64,000 nucleotides of DNA from Manihot esculenta (taxonomy: Eukaryota > Streptophyta > Magnoliopsida > Malpighiales > Euphorbiaceae): positions 26,949,825-27,013,824 of the forward strand of contig NC_035171.2 of assembly GCF_001659605.2 (NCBI RefSeq), given 5' to 3'. The position numbers and the translations under genes are program-made. Shown here piece by piece: positions 11,542-23,120 of this stretch (position 1 is its first letter; the number at the start of each line of letters is the position of its first letter). Under the pieces are notes generated by a model. That model saw only the letters and a program-made list of their open reading frames with translations. It had not been told where the DNA came from and did not search any database.

Positions 11542-11610
11542 GTTTATGTTCCATCAAAATAAAACATAAAATAACCTAAACTAATATACATTATATATAT
11601 ATATATACAC
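11411..11610. repeat. Tandem duplication with (AT)n microsatellites
   Basis: A block starting ACACATAGTTTATGTTCCAT and ending in CTAATATACATTATAT occurs at about 11429 and again at 11535. Each copy is bounded by an (AT)n tract, the longest at about 11485-11534, and a third ACACATAGTT start follows near 11609. Slippage or unequal exchange at the AT tracts is the likely origin. Confidence 0.85.
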
Positions 11611-11719
11611 ATAGTTAATATTATTTATAAAATAATAATATAACATATATATTACTAATTATATTTTAATATATAAGATAATGATTTAAGCATAAAGTAT
11701 ATAAATATATATAAACTGA

Positions 11720-12020
11720 TGCTGCTGAAATGAGAGCTGTGATATGATTGGCTAAACTTACAAGAAAGAGAACGTGAGGTGGTTAGCGTTTATGACAATC
11801 ACTCTGACACTTAAATCAGTAAACTGGAGAATAAAATGAATTTAGAACTTGATAGTAACTGTATAAGAGAATTGTATACCTTTATCTATTTGATCGTTGA
11901 CTTTTATATTGTAAGAGGACGGAGTTAATTATAGTATTTTTTGAAAATTTGGCTAATGCCGGTTAACTGATAAGAGATCCCTTCGGCTAAGCGATCGATG
12001 ATCCTGTGATTATAGGCATG
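11720..12020 (-). mobile_element. Truncated LTR of the Tat/Retand-like Ty3/Gypsy family
   Basis: From TGCTGCTGAAA at 11720 the sequence follows the LTRs at 29781, 34412 and 38353. Shared landmarks are GATTGG, AGAACGTGAGGTGG, an ACTCTGAC block, CTTTTATATTGTAAGAGG (a TATAAAAG box on the minus strand) and GTGATTATAGG. Similarity stops near 12015-12020, where LINE sequence begins, so roughly the last 270 bp of the LTR are missing. Confidence 0.8.
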
Positions 12021-12263
12021 GTGGTTTCTAGTATTATGTTCAGTCTTTGTGTGCGAAAGGAGACTAAGGCAGCTATCTCGAATGTTTTATAGGTTTCTAG
12101 TCCTTTTAATGGTGGTGCATATTTGGGTCTTATCTCGCTTATTGGACACAATAAGAAATAAGTTTTCAGCTTTATTAAAGATAAACTTTGGAAGAGAATC
12201 AATAATTGGAATAATTGTTTTCTTTCAAGAGCTGGTCGAGAGGTCTTGATTAAATCTATTATC

Positions 12264-12268
12264 CAAGT
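12264..12268. repeat. 5-bp target duplication, left (CAAGT)
   Basis: CAAGT precedes the TGTTAG end of the solo LTR and recurs at 13478-13482. Removing the LTR and one copy restores the LINE frame across the junction. Confidence 0.93.
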
Positions 12269-13477
12269 TGTTAGGAAAACCAGAAATTACTGCAACCCAA
12301 ATACGCAGCGAAAAAATTAAAAATCTTTGATTTCTTTACCGGGATCCGTGTGCTTCGTTTAATTCGAAAGGAAGGATAAGCTACTAACCTGTTAGACTCG
12401 ACGAGAAGATACAATCTTGGACTCAAGGTGCTGTTTTTTCAACGAACACCCGCTATGGTATCCATTTTGATAAGAAAAATCGAAAAATATTTTATTTGTA
12501 ATAGTTACAGATAGACTGTATATCTTTTAAATATTATTATCTCATAATAATAATTAATATTAATAATAATAATATCTTTATTATTATTAATTATACTAAT
12601 GGGCTTTTAGCTCATTAATATAACACAACAACAGCATTCTTTTATATGTGACCCAATAGACTCATATTAATTGGCAATAGGCTCAGTTTCACAAGGCCCA
12701 TAAATCATAAGCGGCCTCTAGCAAGACATTATGACTACCCAATTAATATGAGGATCGATAGTCCGATAAAGTCTAATAAATATAACATGTATTAATCCCT
12801 TTGTCAGACGATATCTAGTTTGAACATAAGTCATGGACAATGTCAAACTTATAATGTTCAAACTTATGATTTCTCGATCTCTAAGCAGACTAATAAAATC
12901 AAATGATATTGATCATACTATCAATTCATTTGAGCACGGCCATGCATTTCTCAGTCTCAATTAGCGAGGGGCCCATAAGATATCTCTCTCAAGAAGAGGG
13001 ACAAATTCTATCTAGATTGTTCAATATCCTCTACATAATTTCTATCATGCTCAATCATAACCTTTATGATTGTCCGATTAAAGACAATGTTTGATTATGT
13101 CAAAACATAACGGTCCTTATGTTGGAAACTATGACAATCTCAAGTTAAATGATTAATACATAACTACTTTTAGATTCACTTATGACAGTAACCCATATAA
13201 TGATCTCAATGCGGGTCCATCCAATACTTTATTCTCTAATAAGTATCTATGATTATTGAATTATATCAACATATACATAATCATCTCATGATTATCAATC
13301 AATAATCATACTAATTATATTTTATTATTATCAACATAATAATAAGTAACCAGGGATGTTAATCATTATTATATAACATGCAAACAAACAATAATGATAA
13401 TAAAAATCTCTTTTATTAATAATCAAAACGACATACAAAAATGTCAAAGATAATGGCCTAGGGCAAATACACTAACA
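12269..13477. mobile_element. Solo LTR, 1209 bp, inserted in the LINE
   Basis: Begins TGTTAG and ends CTAACA (perfect 6-bp inverted ends) with 5-bp duplications CAAGT. It contains no pol or gag coding. A single LTR with an intact target duplication indicates unequal recombination between the two LTRs of a full element. The length would suit a long-LTR family, but the lineage is not assigned. Strand is unassigned because TG...CA ends are symmetric. Confidence 0.92.
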
Positions 13478-13482
13478 CAAGT
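13478..13482. repeat. 5-bp target duplication, right (CAAGT)
   Basis: Pairs with 12264-12268. Confidence 0.93.
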
Positions 13483-15289
13483 TATTCCATCATATTGTAT
13501 GTCTGTTTTTCTCTTGCCTAAATCACTTTGTGAGGAATTGCAGATTATTATGAATAGATACTAGTGGAGTAGTAAGAAAGAAGTCGGTAAAGGCATTAAT
13601 TGGCTTTCTTGGGAACATATGACCAATTTGAAGAAGGAGGGTAGAATGAAGTTTCAGGATCTATATCATTTTAATATTGCTATCTTACGCAAGTATGGGT
13701 GACGTTTATTGACATAGAAAGATACTTTGTTCTATCGTATTTTCAAAGCTCAATACTTTCTGTTGGAGGATTTTTTGAAAGCTTCTAGGGGTACTAACCC
13801 AAGCTTTATTTGGATAAGTACCTTTACTACCATTAATTTGTTAAAGAAGGGGGTTAGGTGGAGAGTGGGTAACGGAAGAAGCATTTTTGCAAGTAGTGAT
13901 CGTTGAATTCCGAAGCATCCATAAAAATACTCCCATCAATAATTTGTTAAAGATTCCTTTGTTGCTGAAGATGGGCGTATTTTTATGGATCCAACTCTAC
14001 ATGTTTCGGATTTAATTATTGATGGGAGTAGGAGGTGGAATATAGACAAGCTTATAGAGAATTTCTTTGCCCGAGATGTAAGTGCAATTCTTTCTATACC
14101 TCTTAGTTTGTTTAATGTTCATGATTCATGATGTGGTATTATGAAAAAAGAGGTAATTATTCGATTAAATCTGGATATCATCTTAGTCGGTAAATTGGGC
14201 ATCCTAATGCTACTGTGGTGAATGGAGAATAATGGAAGCATATTTGGAACTTAAAAATTCCTCTGAAAATTTGTGATTTTATATGGTGAGTGATGATGAA
14301 TGTATTGCCCACTAAACAGAATTTGCAAATAAGAGGGATTAGTTTGGATCTAGTTGCTCTTGGTGTTTTGTGATTGAGACGGTAGATCACATTCTTTTAC
14401 ATAGTCCAAAAGTTCTAAGCTGTCGGCAGATAGTCAATGTGTTTAAACTGGATACAAATGATGCCTTCTCATTTGTATAAGTCTGGAAATCCATGGGAAG
14501 TGAAGTAGCTGAATTATATGCTTTTGTTGTTTGGCATATCTGGACTTTTAGAAATAATTTTGTTTGGTCGGCTAAAGCTTTTAATCCTAACCAAATTGTG
14601 TATGATGTTGTCTCCCATCTCACGGATTGGAGATTGTCGAATAAACTGCATACTGGACAGATCCAGCCTACTCAGTCTTTTGCAGGTACAACAACGATGA
14701 TTTCTAGTTTGAGCTCAAACATTAATAATTCAAGTTGGAACTTATTCGTGGATGTAGCGACCTTTCAACATTAAGGTGCTTGTGGCTTTGGATTTGTGGT
14801 TGAAACTGCAAAAGGTGGCTATATGGTTTTGGTTTCAGGCTATTAAGAGGGTATTTGTGAACCCGCTGTTGTAGAGGTCGTGGCCTGTAGAATGGCCGTT
14901 TTACTTGTGATTCAAAAGTTTGAAGATGGTGGCTATATCTACTCGGATAGTCAGCTTGTAGTTAATTGTTTGCTATCTTCTATTTCAGATAATTCTATTT
15001 TTGGCTTAATTATCTATGATTGTAAGATTTTGCTTTAATCTCATCTTAATATTAAAGTGCAATGGATTAGAAGACAGGTGAATAGATCAGCTCATTCTAT
15101 TGCTAGAACCTCTATTCGTTTCTCCCATTATATTGTTTGAGAGGTGATTTCGAATGTATTCATCCTTTTTACAATAATTTATAAAATTAGTTTTTAACAT
15201 TTAAAAAGAAATGTTGACCTAATAAAACAACACTAATTATAGACAAATACTTCCAAAAATTTCAGTGAATGATACTTGCAAGTTATAGA

Positions 15290-15845
15290 AAAAATATTTA
15301 GGTTAGGTGGGATAATTGCAATTGAAGTTTTAAAAACTTGCTAAATTATTTAATTAATTAAGGACATATATATTAAGATATATTCCTTAGCTATACAAAA
15401 AGACATTTGGTGACACTACATAGTCCCATCATTTAGAGACGTTTGTAAATCACCCCTTTATTATATTATGGAAATGATCAATAATATTAAATATTTTTCT
15501 AATTATTACTTGTTTAATAATGAAAATTTAAAAAAATTAATTTTTTCTCGTTTATTTACTCTCTCTAAATATTAATATTTTAATCTAAATATTAAATTAA
15601 AGTTGTTACTAAATAGAATATAAAATTTTAATTTTGTCATCAAAATTAATAAATAAATCATCAGAGATGGTGTAATAAGACAAGAGCGGTGGCTTATAGA
15701 GGCAGCCAACTCGTAGATGTGGCAGCCCTTGGTAGTTGGCAGGACGGGACCTTATTATTCCAGTCAATAAAGCAACACGATGGCCTCTCGCTGCATTAAA
15801 CATTCACACGTGCTTGTCGTTTTGTCTGTATTTTTGCAATAATAT
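15290..15845. repeat. Duplicated block, copy A (partner at 36040-36570)
   Basis: The start (TTAGGTTAGGTGGGATAATTGC) and the end (ACAAGAGCGGTG, TTATTATTCCAGTCAATAAA, CACGTGCTTGTCGTTTT) match copy B in the same order and orientation 20.7 kb away. The middle differs. No transposon ends are recognised. Confidence 0.8.
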
Positions 15846-15851
15846 TTCTAC

Positions 15852-15852
15852 A

Positions 15853-15925
<73 letters not shown>
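15852..15925. repeat. (TTA)n trinucleotide microsatellite, about 24 units
   Basis: Uninterrupted ATT/TTA run. It produces an artificial poly-Tyr reading frame. Confidence 0.97.
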
Positions 15926-15927
<2 letters not shown>

Positions 15928-16158
15928 AATTCTTATCGTTTTATATCTAAATGTATACATTATGTCAATATTATATTTAAAAACAATTATTATAAAAAAT
16001 TGTAAATTTTACTCACTTTATTCATAAGTAATTTCCAATGAACAATACCACAAAAAATAATCGTACCATCGATTACTATCACCGACGTTTAGTAAAAATA
16101 TGCTTAAAATTGAGACATACATACTAAAATGGAACAAAAGCCGAAAAACGGGAATGAC

Positions 16159-16258
16159 AATTTTTTTTAAAATAGAAATTAAAAATTAAAAAAATAAAAT
16201 TTAAAATTTTTTAAATTTATTTAAATATATTTATTATTATATTAAATTTATAAGTACG
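16159..16258 (-). mobile_element. SINE-like copy, degraded
   Basis: The reverse complement follows the family seen at 46197, 55492 and 57635, with an A-rich tail at the left and a TTTAATATAATAATAAATAT segment in the middle. Very AT-rich, so support is moderate. Confidence 0.45.
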
Positions 16259-17004
16259 TGAATAATAGTTATTATATGTGTAAAGTTATATTACAATTAT
16301 TGATTTTAGTGAATATTATATGAATATGTACCAATCATGTTGTCATATCATGTGGCGTAATTTGCATCATAGTCCTTTGACTTTTCTCTCTTGTTTCTCT
16401 GTTCCAAGCACTGTTGCTCGTTATCTCTTTTGATTTTGCAATGGCGAGCAGTAATTGGTGGGCCTCATGGTTGTTCACTTGATGAGGCAATGTTTGGCGG
16501 CTAGTGAAAGGAGCGTGTATCAAGGAATTCGAATTGCTTTCCAATTTTTCCACCAGAATGATGTTGACGGAATCTGAAAAGGCAGGCTATGCACATTTGA
16601 TCAAATCATAACTTTCTATAGTCTTGAAATTTTAAGGGTTGATGAAGCAATTATATGTGACTTGGGGGGTCAATTGAAATAACTAGTATCCAATAAAATC
16701 AAACTTTACTTTTCTAATGGGACAAAATTAATAATAGATTTAAAATAATAACTCTAAATTATTACCGTTGTATGTACTTAAAAGTGCAATTATCCATCTC
16801 TACCACTATATGTAGAGTAGCAGTTTACATTTTCAGGAAAAGAAATATTACTCCTAAAAAGTTATAATTCTACTAAAATTATAATTTTATTAAATATATA
16901 ATAAATTATTTATTAAAATATAATATTATTATATAGTTAAAAAATTAAATTTTTTTAATAATTACGTAATAATGAGACTGATTCCACAGACTTGGTTAGA
17001 AACA
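16259..17004. other. Unassigned stretch
   Basis: The part at 16335-16640 has more balanced base composition than its surroundings, but stops occur in every frame and no domain is recognised. The remainder is AT-rich. Confidence 0.4.
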
Positions 17005-17140
17005 GATAAACAGCAGCTTGGCTTTGAAGGTGCTTTTGCAGTATGGTAGTTGATCGTGGAGAAAGGATAGCTTTGCTATGGAGTCATAAGGGCATTGCCG
17101 ATCTTCAAAGTTTCTCTAATTGTCGTAATAATGTCACTAT
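17005..17140 (+). pseudogene. LINE endonuclease-domain fragment
   Basis: Translation gives L-G-F-E-G-A-F, then a D-R-G-E-R segment, then I-A-L-L-W-S-H-K-G with S-F-S-N-C-R-N-N-V. This corresponds to the G-G-L-A-L-L-W-K-x stretch of plant L1 endonucleases. Only about 45 codons survive. It is not linked to the LINE pieces at 12-15 kb or 21-23 kb by any visible sequence. Confidence 0.6.
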
Positions 17141-18030
17141 TTTTAAAATATTTTTAAAATATAATCAAATGAATTTTTAAATTAATTTAATTTAATTGAT
17201 TTTTTTTATAATTATATATTTATAATGTAGATCGAATTTAAATAAAAAAATTATTTTAAATAATTGGATTCTAGGGCTATCCTGAAAGAAGTCGTGGCGG
17301 ATTAGTTAGAAGTGAAACGTTAAGTAGTGGGATAGAGATAGATAGGGTTACATTATTGTGTTGATTAGTTAGAAGAATGACGGAAGCATTTAGGCCCAAT
17401 CACAACTGCCATGAAACTACATAACACTTTAATTTATAATATATATATAAAAATATTTTTTTAAAAGAAGAAGACGTGAGCAGAGCTATGTACCCAACCA
17501 TCCATTTACCGACCGACAAAAAACGTTGTCATATCTCAGTCGTTGCTGCCTCGTTAGCTGATTGTCTTTGCCACGTGGCTTTATTCCAAGAGTTTTTAAT
17601 TTCATAAATGTATCAATTTAAAAAAAAATCTATTTGAATATGTATAAATCTAAAGTACGTATATACTAAGTGTTTATTAATATCTAAAATTCATAAACTT
17701 AAATTTAATCAATTATTTCAAAAAATTTTGAATGGAGACATGATCAAATTATTTTAATTGACTTTTCTCTCATTTATTCTCTAATATACATAATCATATT
17801 CAATTTATTTTATTATTATACAAAATATATATTTTTTTAAACCTAAGATTCCTAAAATTTACATGTATTCGGATAAATATGAATATTTATTTTTTATAGA
17901 ATTAAAAAAATAAATTTAAACTAGCAAAGAAGATAATTTATACTACCATAATAGGCTAAATAAACTATTCTATGTAAAATAAATAAATAAATATTATATG
18001 GGGTGACACTTTTTAATATTATATTATATA
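17141..18030. other. Unassigned AT-rich stretch
   Basis: No gene seen. A less AT-rich patch at 17465-17600 contains GCCACGTGGC (about 17569), a G-box palindrome, but no adjoining gene is recognised. Confidence 0.45.
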
Positions 18031-18415
18031 GGTGAATAATATTTAATTTAAATTATAAAATCAATTAAATTGAATTAATTTAAAATTTTGATTCGGTTTA
18101 ATTTTTAATTTTAAAAATTTTAATTATTTTTAATAATTTAATTTTAATTAAAAAAATTAAAAATATTAAGATTAACAGATTAGTGATAATAAGTGATAAT
18201 AATATATTATTTTGAATAATATAAAGATTAAACTATATAAAATATTTTAATTAAATTTTAACATACTAAAATTAAAATATAAAAAATAAAAAATTTATTA
18301 AAAAATCAAACCAATCAAATTAAATCAAATTAAATTGATTTAATTTTTATAAATATTAAATTTTTAATTTTTATTTTATTCAATTAAATTTAATTTTAAA
18401 TCAAATCTGAAATGA
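18031..18415 (+). repeat. AT-rich MITE-like family 1, copy A
   Basis: Starts GGTGAATAATATTTAATTTAA. It carries the family core (GTGATAATAATATATTATTTT, then ATATTTTAATTAAATTTTAA) flanked by TTGATTTAATTTTTAT-type arms. The same order appears at 27312 and 47215, and reversed at 26395. Confidence 0.7.
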
Positions 18416-18547
18416 TAACCTCATATCATAACGTCATCTAATAATAAAATTATGATTTTACACTATTGAGACTTTCTAATAATTTTTTCAGTCATTTAAA
18501 TTTTAATAGTTTTATATTATTTTTATTTAATACATATTTCAAACACT

Positions 18548-18550
<3 letters not shown>

Positions 18551-18596
<46 letters not shown>
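18551..18596. repeat. (AT)n microsatellite
   Basis: About 46 bp of uninterrupted AT. Confidence 0.95.
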
Positions 18597-18599
<3 letters not shown>

Positions 18600-18904
18600 A
18601 AGGAGGTTAAAAATAAAATAGAAAATTTTCATTTAAGTTTAAATTAACAGTTATAATCAATTGTAATTTATTAATATATAAATTTGAAATAACTAATTTT
18701 TTAATTTATACTTTTCCTAAGACAATCAAATTATAATGTTTTATTCTTCCATTATATACATTATAAATTATTAGAAACTAATAGAAAATTTGAAGAGTTA
18801 TAATTTAACAAAAATTATAAATTTACTACGTTAATTTAAGATTTTTATAAATATTTTGTAAGACTAATAAAACTCATGAGTTATTTAATAAAAAAATCAA
18901 ATAT

Positions 18905-19115
18905 TATTATATTTAACCTCCATTTATTCAGGAAAAATAATTTATATTTAAAAAATAATTTTTACAAAAAATATTTTCTGTAAAAAAATTTTCATCAAAA
19001 ATATTTTTCAACAACATAATTTATTTTTTATTATTTAATTTTAATTTAAAAAGTAAAATTTATTAATAAATTTATATATAAAGATTTTAATAAAAATATC
19101 AACACGTAAAATATG
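18905..19115 (+). repeat. AT-rich dispersed family 2 (CCTCCATTTATT end), copy 1
   Basis: Starts TTTAACCTCCATTTATT and continues through TTATTTTTTATTATTTAATT and AATAAATTTATATATA. An inverted copy is at 42990-43385, with partial copies near 29560-29760 and 57245-57360. Confidence 0.65.
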
Positions 19116-19215
19116 AGTGATGGTTTATTTTTTTTATTAATAAAATATTTTTTATTGATTAGAATTTTTTAATGTTTTAAACACTAAAGAATTGATGATA
19201 TATATAAAATTATAA

Positions 19216-19303
19216 GCACTCCAAAGTTTAGCCTGGTGGAAAGTGCATACTGTAGTCTTGAAAGATCTAAAATTCGACTCCCAAATCCCTATTTCAAAAA
19301 AAA
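19216..19303 (+). mobile_element. tRNA-derived SINE copy
   Basis: Contains TTTAGCCTGGTGGAAAGTGC, resembling a pol III A box region, AAAATTCGACTCCC, resembling a B box, and an A-run tail after CCCTATTTC. Members of the same family are at 46197, 55492 and 57635. Confidence 0.7.
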
Positions 19304-20284
19304 TATATAAAATTATAAAAATTAAATTATGAATAAAATGAATGAATTCTGCTGTATATAGATTAATTTATTGATTTTTAAATATTTTTTTAAAAAATAC
19401 ACTAGATAACTTATCTTTAAAAATATAATTTACTAAACTACAGCAAAATTTTCTATCACTGATAATTTATCCATTATATTATTAGTATTAAAACTCTTCG
19501 GAAAATGTAAAATTTCAAATATTAAAAGGTCAGAGACCATGGCAGGGATGGAGTTAAAGGTGATGGGTTGCTGCTCTTAAAATTTAATTTTTAAATAAAA
19601 ATATATTAAATATAAATTTATTTTTAATATATTATTGCATCTAATTTTACTCATTAAAAAAATAGAAAGTTAACATTTTTATCCGCACTATATTGTAAGA
19701 CTTTGAAAGTTACAATATAAATTATTTTTTTTTTGAAGTCAACAATATAAATTATTAAAACTAATAATTTCAAATTTAGTTTATTACATTATTTAAAGCC
19801 TAAACAAATTATTTATTATATTATTTTGAAAGTCTAATTATTTTGAAATAATTGTAAGCAATTGTTTCATATATATAAAACTACATGAGTAATTATTTTA
19901 GTTAGAAATCAGAAATTTAAATACCAATATACATATAGTATTCAATGAAAAGGTTGAATATAGCATGCTGATAAAAAGAAAGTTAAAAGATATTGTAATT
20001 TAACATGAAAAAAATATTTCCCATGAAGGGAAAATTTTATATTTTACTTCCTCTCGGTACTTGAAATCAAAAAATTTACAAAAATTGAATTTAAGTTTAA
20101 ATTATTTGAGATTAAGTTTCATCTTATTAATTTTAATGGTGAAAAATTTGGAATTTTTTTATTTTTTATCATTAAACTCCAAAATAAAAAATAAAGTATA
20201 TTTTTTTAAACGGTATAAATAATATTTTAATTTTTGACCACCTAAAGAAATATTTTAAACCGTTGAAAATGGCCTTGGAAAAAT
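19304..20284. other. AT-rich stretch without recognisable features
   Basis: No open frame, repeat end or RNA signal seen. Confidence 0.6.
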
Positions 20285-21115
20285 AGATATAAAAACCCAT
20301 TTGAAATGAATGGAAAGCTTAATGCTCTCCGTTCTATTGCGAAAGGTGAGTCCTTATCTCTTTTCCTATATTTTGACTCTTTAAGCTCATTTCAACAAAT
20401 TTTGAAGGATTTTATTTTATATTTTAAAGATTTAAGAAGTTTTAGGCGCTAAGGATCTTTAAACAAAGGTTGCCATTCTTCTCCATTCTTTTATTCAATA
20501 TTTGCCTAAGAGGCAAATCTCAAGTCACAAGCTTTAGATTTTAAGTCTTAAAGGTTTGAGGGTATAGTTATGATTTTGCATGTGGAAATAAATATAAGGA
20601 TAGATGTGCTTTTAGTGTTGAGGAGATTATGAGCTTTAAGTTTTTGTTTGTTTTTTCATCTTAATTTTCTTTGAATGTAGGGTTGAATGGGATAATTGAA
20701 TTTTCTAAATGTTTGATGTATTGGCTAGAGTACAATGTATTTGGATTTGAGTTTAAACTTTTGATTTTGGAACTTGCATGCTCCTAGTAAGCAAGATTGA
20801 GTCTTTTGATAAATATAAGTATTATCTTTGCATCCTAGTTTTATTATGATCTTTATGTAATGTAAGTTAACGGTTTATGTTTTTTAAACTTAATGGCATG
20901 CATGAATGCATCTACAAAGTATTTAATGAGCGATTTTTATATAATGATTTATTATTATGTTTTTGAAACATGCTCAATATTTAAAATTTTTGTGTTTTTA
21001 TGATGAGATCACTGGGATATTATTTTAAACAGGATTTAAGTATGGATTTGCTATAGATTCTAGCGATCTTAAGTCAACATAAACCCTAAAGCCAAATTCT
21101 AATTTCAAGTTGTTA
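20285..21115 (+). repeat. Degenerate Ty3/Gypsy LTR-like sequence
   Basis: A TATA box (GATATAAAAACCC, about 20287) is followed by a long leader with no coding. Near 21000-21113 the order GATGAGATCACTGGGAT, AACAGGATTTAAG, TTTGCTATAGATTCTAGCG, CTTAAGTC, TTGTTACA resembles the 3' end of Tekay/Del-type chromovirus LTRs. The left end is not defined and no second LTR is in the window. Confidence 0.4.
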
Positions 21116-21139
21116 CAATATTAATTATTGTTTAGACCT

Positions 21140-22003
21140 ATGATGTTCATTTAGATGAATGTCTGCAGCCACTGGGAGGATAAATTGTTGTGATGATTAG
21201 AAGGCTAGTGGAAGTGGATGAAGGAGATGGATTAGGATACCTTCACTTTATGTTATCTTACCAGACCTCTAATGGAGGGGGATTTAATGATATTTGAGTT
21301 AAGAAATGTCTCCTAAATTAGGCTAAAGAGAGGTTACCTTCTTTTTATTTTTGATGTGGGTGCTTGGGACATTGTTTTATGGACTATGCTAAAAAGGATG
21401 GCTTATCATCAGCACAATATAGTGATTAGTTAACAATGTTCCCAAAGAAGGTGTTTCAACTATGGAATTCTATTGAGAAAGAAAAGGAAGAGCGACTTAT
21501 TTTGGAGTTGAGTAAAGCTGAATTACATGAGTCTATAAGAAGTATTTGTAGTTAATCAAATTTTGGTCATAAAATTGTTGTCACTTATGCACATTCTTCA
21601 ATAGAGGTGTTAAATGAATTGAATAATGATGGGTTGTCACAGCCTATGTGTGAGAGGGTGTAGTTGGTTTTCTAACATGGGATTACATGGTTTACAAAAA
21701 GATGTGTCTACTTAGGAGTTAGATCTAGGTTTGCATGAGGTAACAATGACCACAATTCATTTACTAATCTATATGTGTCTTTGCATGGTGATGCACTATA
21801 TATTTTGCCTAGTTAAGGTGGTACAAGTTATCCGTACCTAAGGTTGTTATACAAAGGAGTACGAGTTCTAAGAAGGATTCCTATAAATGGATTAAGTAGA
21901 AGTAGGTACATGATTTGATGTTCTTTTGTAAGACATGCACTTAACTCATAAACGAGGTTTATTTGGCAATAATAATATAATGTGAAGGTACTATGTATTA
22001 ATT
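21140..22003 (+). pseudogene. L1 LINE ORF1 (gag-like) fragment with zinc-knuckle remnant
   Basis: Around 21330-21420 one frame reads E-R-L-P-S-F-Y-F, then C-G-C-L-G-H-C-F-M-D-Y. This matches the pattern of the CCHC knuckle in plant L1 ORF1 proteins (L-P-x-F-C-x-x-C-G-x-x-G-H-x-x-x-x-C), with the first Cys replaced by a stop and the last changed. Surrounding frames are full of stops. It lies upstream of RNase H remnants at 22650-23120 in the same orientation, so both may come from one LINE that lost its endonuclease/RT middle. Confidence 0.55.
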
Positions 22004-22008
22004 AAAAA

Positions 22009-22449
22009 GAAAAATACAAAAAAGTACTATGTGGTTTCACTCATTTTCTTTTCAAGGTCTGTAATTTAATTTGTGTCAAAATAGTACATTTGGTATTATG
22101 CCATTAGTAAATAGCGGTAATTTTCTGACGCCGTCAAGAAATACTGATCTAACAAGTAAAATATATTTGTTAATTAAAAATAGAAAGTATAAATAAGTAT
22201 AATGTGGTTTCACTTATTTTCATTTTCAAGTCTGTAGTTCAATTTGTGTTAAATTAGTACCTCCTGATATGATTTTCATATTAACATTTGTAATGATGTC
22301 TAAAAATTGCCGCTATTTGCTAATAGCGTGACACAATTGCCGCTATTTATTAATAGCGTGATATCATATGTATTATTTTAATACATATTAAACCATATAC
22401 CTTGAAGTGAAGAATCAATAAAATCATAGGGTACCTTTTTATACTTTTA
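22009..22449. mobile_element. MITE with long inverted arms inserted between LINE remnants
   Basis: The left arm (AAAAAAGTACTATGTGGTTT, then CAAGGTCTGTAATTTAATT and AAATAGCGGTAATTTT) pairs with the reverse complement of the right end (AAAAAGGTACCCTATGATTT, CAAGGTATATGGTTTAAT, AAATAGCGGCAATT) over about 120 bp. Inside, the left arm is directly repeated at about 22171-22265, and ATTGCCGCTATTTRYTAATA occurs twice at 22308-22358. No coding capacity. Target duplication not resolved. Confidence 0.8.
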
Positions 22450-22497
22450 GCTCAATTTGGTTTTTATTAATATAATATCTAGTTCACATGCAACAAT

Positions 22498-22649
22498 TTT
22501 TTTTTTTTTGAAAATTCCACCTTCATTCATTGGAAGGTAGTGCACTTGACAGATGCTATACTAGTATAATTTGCTTGTGATTGAAGATAATACTTGTTAG
22601 GACTCTAATTCAGGAGCTACGTGATACAAGCAGCTTGGAAACTACCACT
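22498..22649. other. Poly(T) followed by unassigned sequence
   Basis: A T-run at 22499-22510 could mark a minus-strand retroposed tail. The adjoining sequence is not recognised. Confidence 0.35.
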
Positions 22650-23120
22650 TACGAGAATTGTAAAAATGCATTAAGATGCAATGATAAAAACATAAGTCAA
22701 AGTATTGTATTTTAGGATAATAAGGGAGACTTTTAGCTAGTTGTATTAAGAGGCTAAGCAAGAGTTGGGAGTCTTATACATCTAGGGCGTTGGCTATTAT
22801 TTTCATATTACAACTAGCTTTAGATTTATCCTTTGCTTCTCTAGATGTGGAATCAGATTGTAAGTTTGTTGTGATATTTGTGAGGGTGCTCCATTTCATA
22901 TGGGTTTGGAGATCTATTGGATTATCTTGCTTTGAAGTCGAGGTTCTGATGCTATTTATGGTCCTTCTCTTTGCATTGTTGCAACGAGTTAGGTCATGCT
23001 TTAGTTATGTTTGCTATAGCTAATGATTCTTTTTTTTAATTTTGGATAGAGAAAATTCCCTTCCTATTGTCTTGGCTTGTAAATGTTGATATCTCTGCTT
23101 TGACTTCTTAATATATTTAT
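22650..23120 (+). pseudogene. LINE RNase H fragment
   Basis: A frame at 22740-22880 reads S-K-S-W-E-S-Y-T-S-R-A-L-A-I with V-E-S-D-C-K-F-V-V, matching the E-x-x-A-L and E-S-D-(C/S)-x-x-V-V landmarks of plant RVT_3 RNase H domains. The later part (about 22960-23030) carries a V-A-H-A-L-A-x-A-like remnant after frame changes. Catalytic positions are partly lost. Sequence up to about 23120 resembles a LINE 3' tail without a clear poly(A). Confidence 0.65.

Larger units (their letters stand above)
12021..15170 (+). mobile_element. 5'-truncated L1-type LINE, decayed, interrupted by a solo LTR
   Basis: Translation gives the C-terminal part of a plant L1 reverse transcriptase (G-A-Y-L-G-L-x-S-L-I-G, W-K-R-I-N-N-W, L-S-R-A-G-R-E-V-L-I-K-S) up to 12268. 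It resumes at 13483 (I-P-S-Y-C-M-S-V-F-L-L-P-K-S-L). A zinc-binding RVT-type region follows at about 13900-14400, and an RNase H domain at about 14740-15130 (W-N-L-F-V-D-V-A, D-S-Q-L-V-V-N, V-Q-W-I-R-R-Q-V-N-R-S-A-H). Many stops show long decay. Endonuclease, ORF1 and most of the RT are missing. The 3' end is placed by loss of coding similarity; no long poly(A) remains. Confidence 0.88.

Noticed and set aside
15736..16005. ORF with a long poly-Tyr run
   Set aside because: The run is a (TTA)n microsatellite; no protein feature.
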